NCBI GenBank assembly: GCA_030152585.1
Contig: JASLJC010000136.1
Coordinates: forward strand, 1 to 6,347
From: Savagea sp.
GTDB taxonomy: Bacteria > Bacillota > Bacilli > Bacillales_A > Planococcaceae
Reading direction: 5' to 3'
DNA length: 6,347 nucleotides
Below, piece by piece: positions 5,330-6,347 of the stretch; the stretch's first letter is position 1; each line of letters starts with the position of its first letter. Below the pieces are notes generated by a model. The model saw only the letters and a program-made list of their open reading frames with translations. It did not search any database and had not been told where the DNA came from. The position numbers were made by a program, and so were the translations under genes.

Positions 5330-6347
5330 TTAACGTGTCGTATTTAACCAAAACGGTTCGTGTTGAACTTTTCGATATGTCGCAAGACTTCCTAAAACGA
5401 AAGCGATGAGTGAGAAGACAATCGGTAATGTAACAGTATGCATACCGAAAGCATTCGGGAAGTAAAGGTGAATGATCATATAGGAAACCATACCGACAAT
5501 CATCGAGAAAATAGCGCCGTAACGATTGGCTTTATCCCAATACAACCCGAAAACGACAGTCCAAACAAAAGCAGATTCTAGTCCACCGAAAGCGAATAAG
5601 TTAATCCAAACGATTAAGTCAGGTGGATTCATTGCAACGAATACAACGGCAATACCGATAATTGTTGTCGTAATGAAACTTATTTTTTTCACACGATCCA
5701 TTGAAGCATCGGGACGGATATAATTTAAATAAATATCTTTTACGACTGTAGAGCTAATTAAGATAAGTAAGGCGTTTACAGTCGACATCGTCGCCGCCAT
5801 CGGAGCAGCTAAAACGAAACCTGCTACGAGAGGAGGCAATACTTCAAGGGATAAAAGAGGCATCACTTTGTCTCCAATTTCAATTCCTGGCAAAACCGGA
5901 CGAGCAAAGACACCAATTAAATGCATGCCGAACATAATCGTTCCGATAGCAATCGTTCCGATAATAATGGCACGATGCATGCTGCGCGAATCTTTATAGC
6001 TCATCGCTCGCACAGCAATTTGTGGAAGTCCGACGACACCGAGACCGATTAAAATCCAAAACGTCGATACGTATAAAGGAGTTAGCGAACCGTCTGCTCC
6101 AAAAGGTGTAATGTAATTCGGGTTTTCTGCAACGAGAGATGACATAATTTGAGAGACGCCCCCTCCTGCGATAATCGTTCCAACGAGTAAAACGATCGTT
6201 CCGATAACCATTACCGAGCCTTGTACAGCATCTGTTAAAGCGACTGCTCGGAACCCACCAATGATGACATAAACGAGCACAGACACTGCAAAAATAATAA
6301 GCGCTCCTTCATACGTTATACCGGTTAGAGACTCAATGAGCCGAGCT
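5330..6347 (-). CDS. panF: Sodium/pantothenate symporter, N-terminus outside window
   Basis: The frame stays open to the right edge, so the start lies outside; 338 codons are visible against about 480 residues in E. coli PanF. Upstream of the GTG at 6284-6286 the frame continues with the family-like ARLIESLTGITYEG, so that GTG is not the start. The protein belongs to the sodium:solute symporter family and takes up pantothenate with Na+ across the cytoplasmic membrane to feed coenzyme A synthesis. From the first visible residue: GGFRAV (30-35) with TD and Q just after, the PanF-like SYKDS..MHR (116-124), APMAATMST (181-189) in the helix that carries a sodium site in this family, KDIYLN (203-208) followed by RPD, and FGGLE (253-257). 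Nine or ten hydrophobic segments are visible. The match along this length to PanF, rather than proline (PutP) or other symporters, is good. It ends in NTTR before its own terminator. Confidence 0.9.
   Translation of the reverse strand, partial: ARLIESLTGITYEGALIIFAVSVLVYVIIGGFRAVALTDAVQGSVMVIGTIVLLVGTIIAGGGVSQIMSSLVAENPNYITPFGADGSLTPLYVSTFWILIGLGVVGLPQIAVRAMSYKDSRSMHRAIIIGTIAIGTIMFGMHLIGVFARPVLPGIEIGDKVMPLLSLEVLPPLVAGFVLAAPMAATMSTVNALLILISSTVVKDIYLNYIRPDASMDRVKKISFITTTIIGIAVVFVAMNPPDLIVWINLFAFGGLESAFVWTVVFGLYWDKANRYGAIFSMIVGMVSYMIIHLYFPNAFGMHTVTLPIVFSLIAFVLGSLATYRKVQHEPFWLNTTR

Noticed and set aside
5526..5723. A 65-codon + strand open frame opposite panF
   Set aside because: It is antisense to well-matched PanF coding sequence and has no ribosome binding site; the same applies to the + strand frames at 965-1147, 2516-2818, 2984-3190 and 4525-4710.
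6284..6286. GTG as the start codon of panF
   Set aside because: The frame continues upstream to the window edge with residues that fit the symporter family, and starting here would remove several transmembrane segments.

Overview
The window reads as ordinary chromosomal DNA from a low-GC Gram-positive bacterium, most likely in the Bacillales. Grounds are the AT-rich intergenic DNA, strong AGGAGG-type ribosome binding sites, rho-independent terminators shared by convergent genes, and the protein families present. I cannot name the genus. I see no tRNA, rRNA, CRISPR array, insertion sequence or phage gene.

Layout, left to right. The + strand starts with the last 34 codons of a DJ-1/PfpI-family gene (1-105), which ends at a perfect 19-bp hairpin (127-171). 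That hairpin also terminates the leftward unit arriving from the other side. This unit is a LonB-type ATP-dependent protease of the AAA_32/YcbZ class (1026-3434) followed 20 bases later by a compact calcineurin-like metallophosphoesterase (184-1005). The two are probably co-transcribed. Divergent from the protease gene, across about 110 bp that contain a good sigma-A promoter and a palindrome resembling a CcpA (cre) site, lies a 65-residue protein with a CPHC motif that I do not recognise (3552-3749). It converges on serC, phosphoserine aminotransferase (3815-4900), with another two-way terminator between them. Upstream of serC is a 429-bp gap (4901-5329). It holds the serC promoter, a tandem 15-bp repeat, an orphan Shine-Dalgarno/ATG with only nine codons, and the panF terminator. 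The right end is the C-terminal 338 codons of panF, the sodium/pantothenate symporter (5330-6347); its start lies outside the window.

The genes do not form one pathway: serC makes serine, panF imports the coenzyme A precursor pantothenate, and the Lon-like enzyme degrades protein. The only clear physical unit is protease plus phosphoesterase. I find no convincing new multi-gene system. The points most worth a second look are that gene pair, the possibly degenerate Walker B of the protease, the unknown CPHC protein, and the repeat and mini-ORF in the gap upstream of serC.
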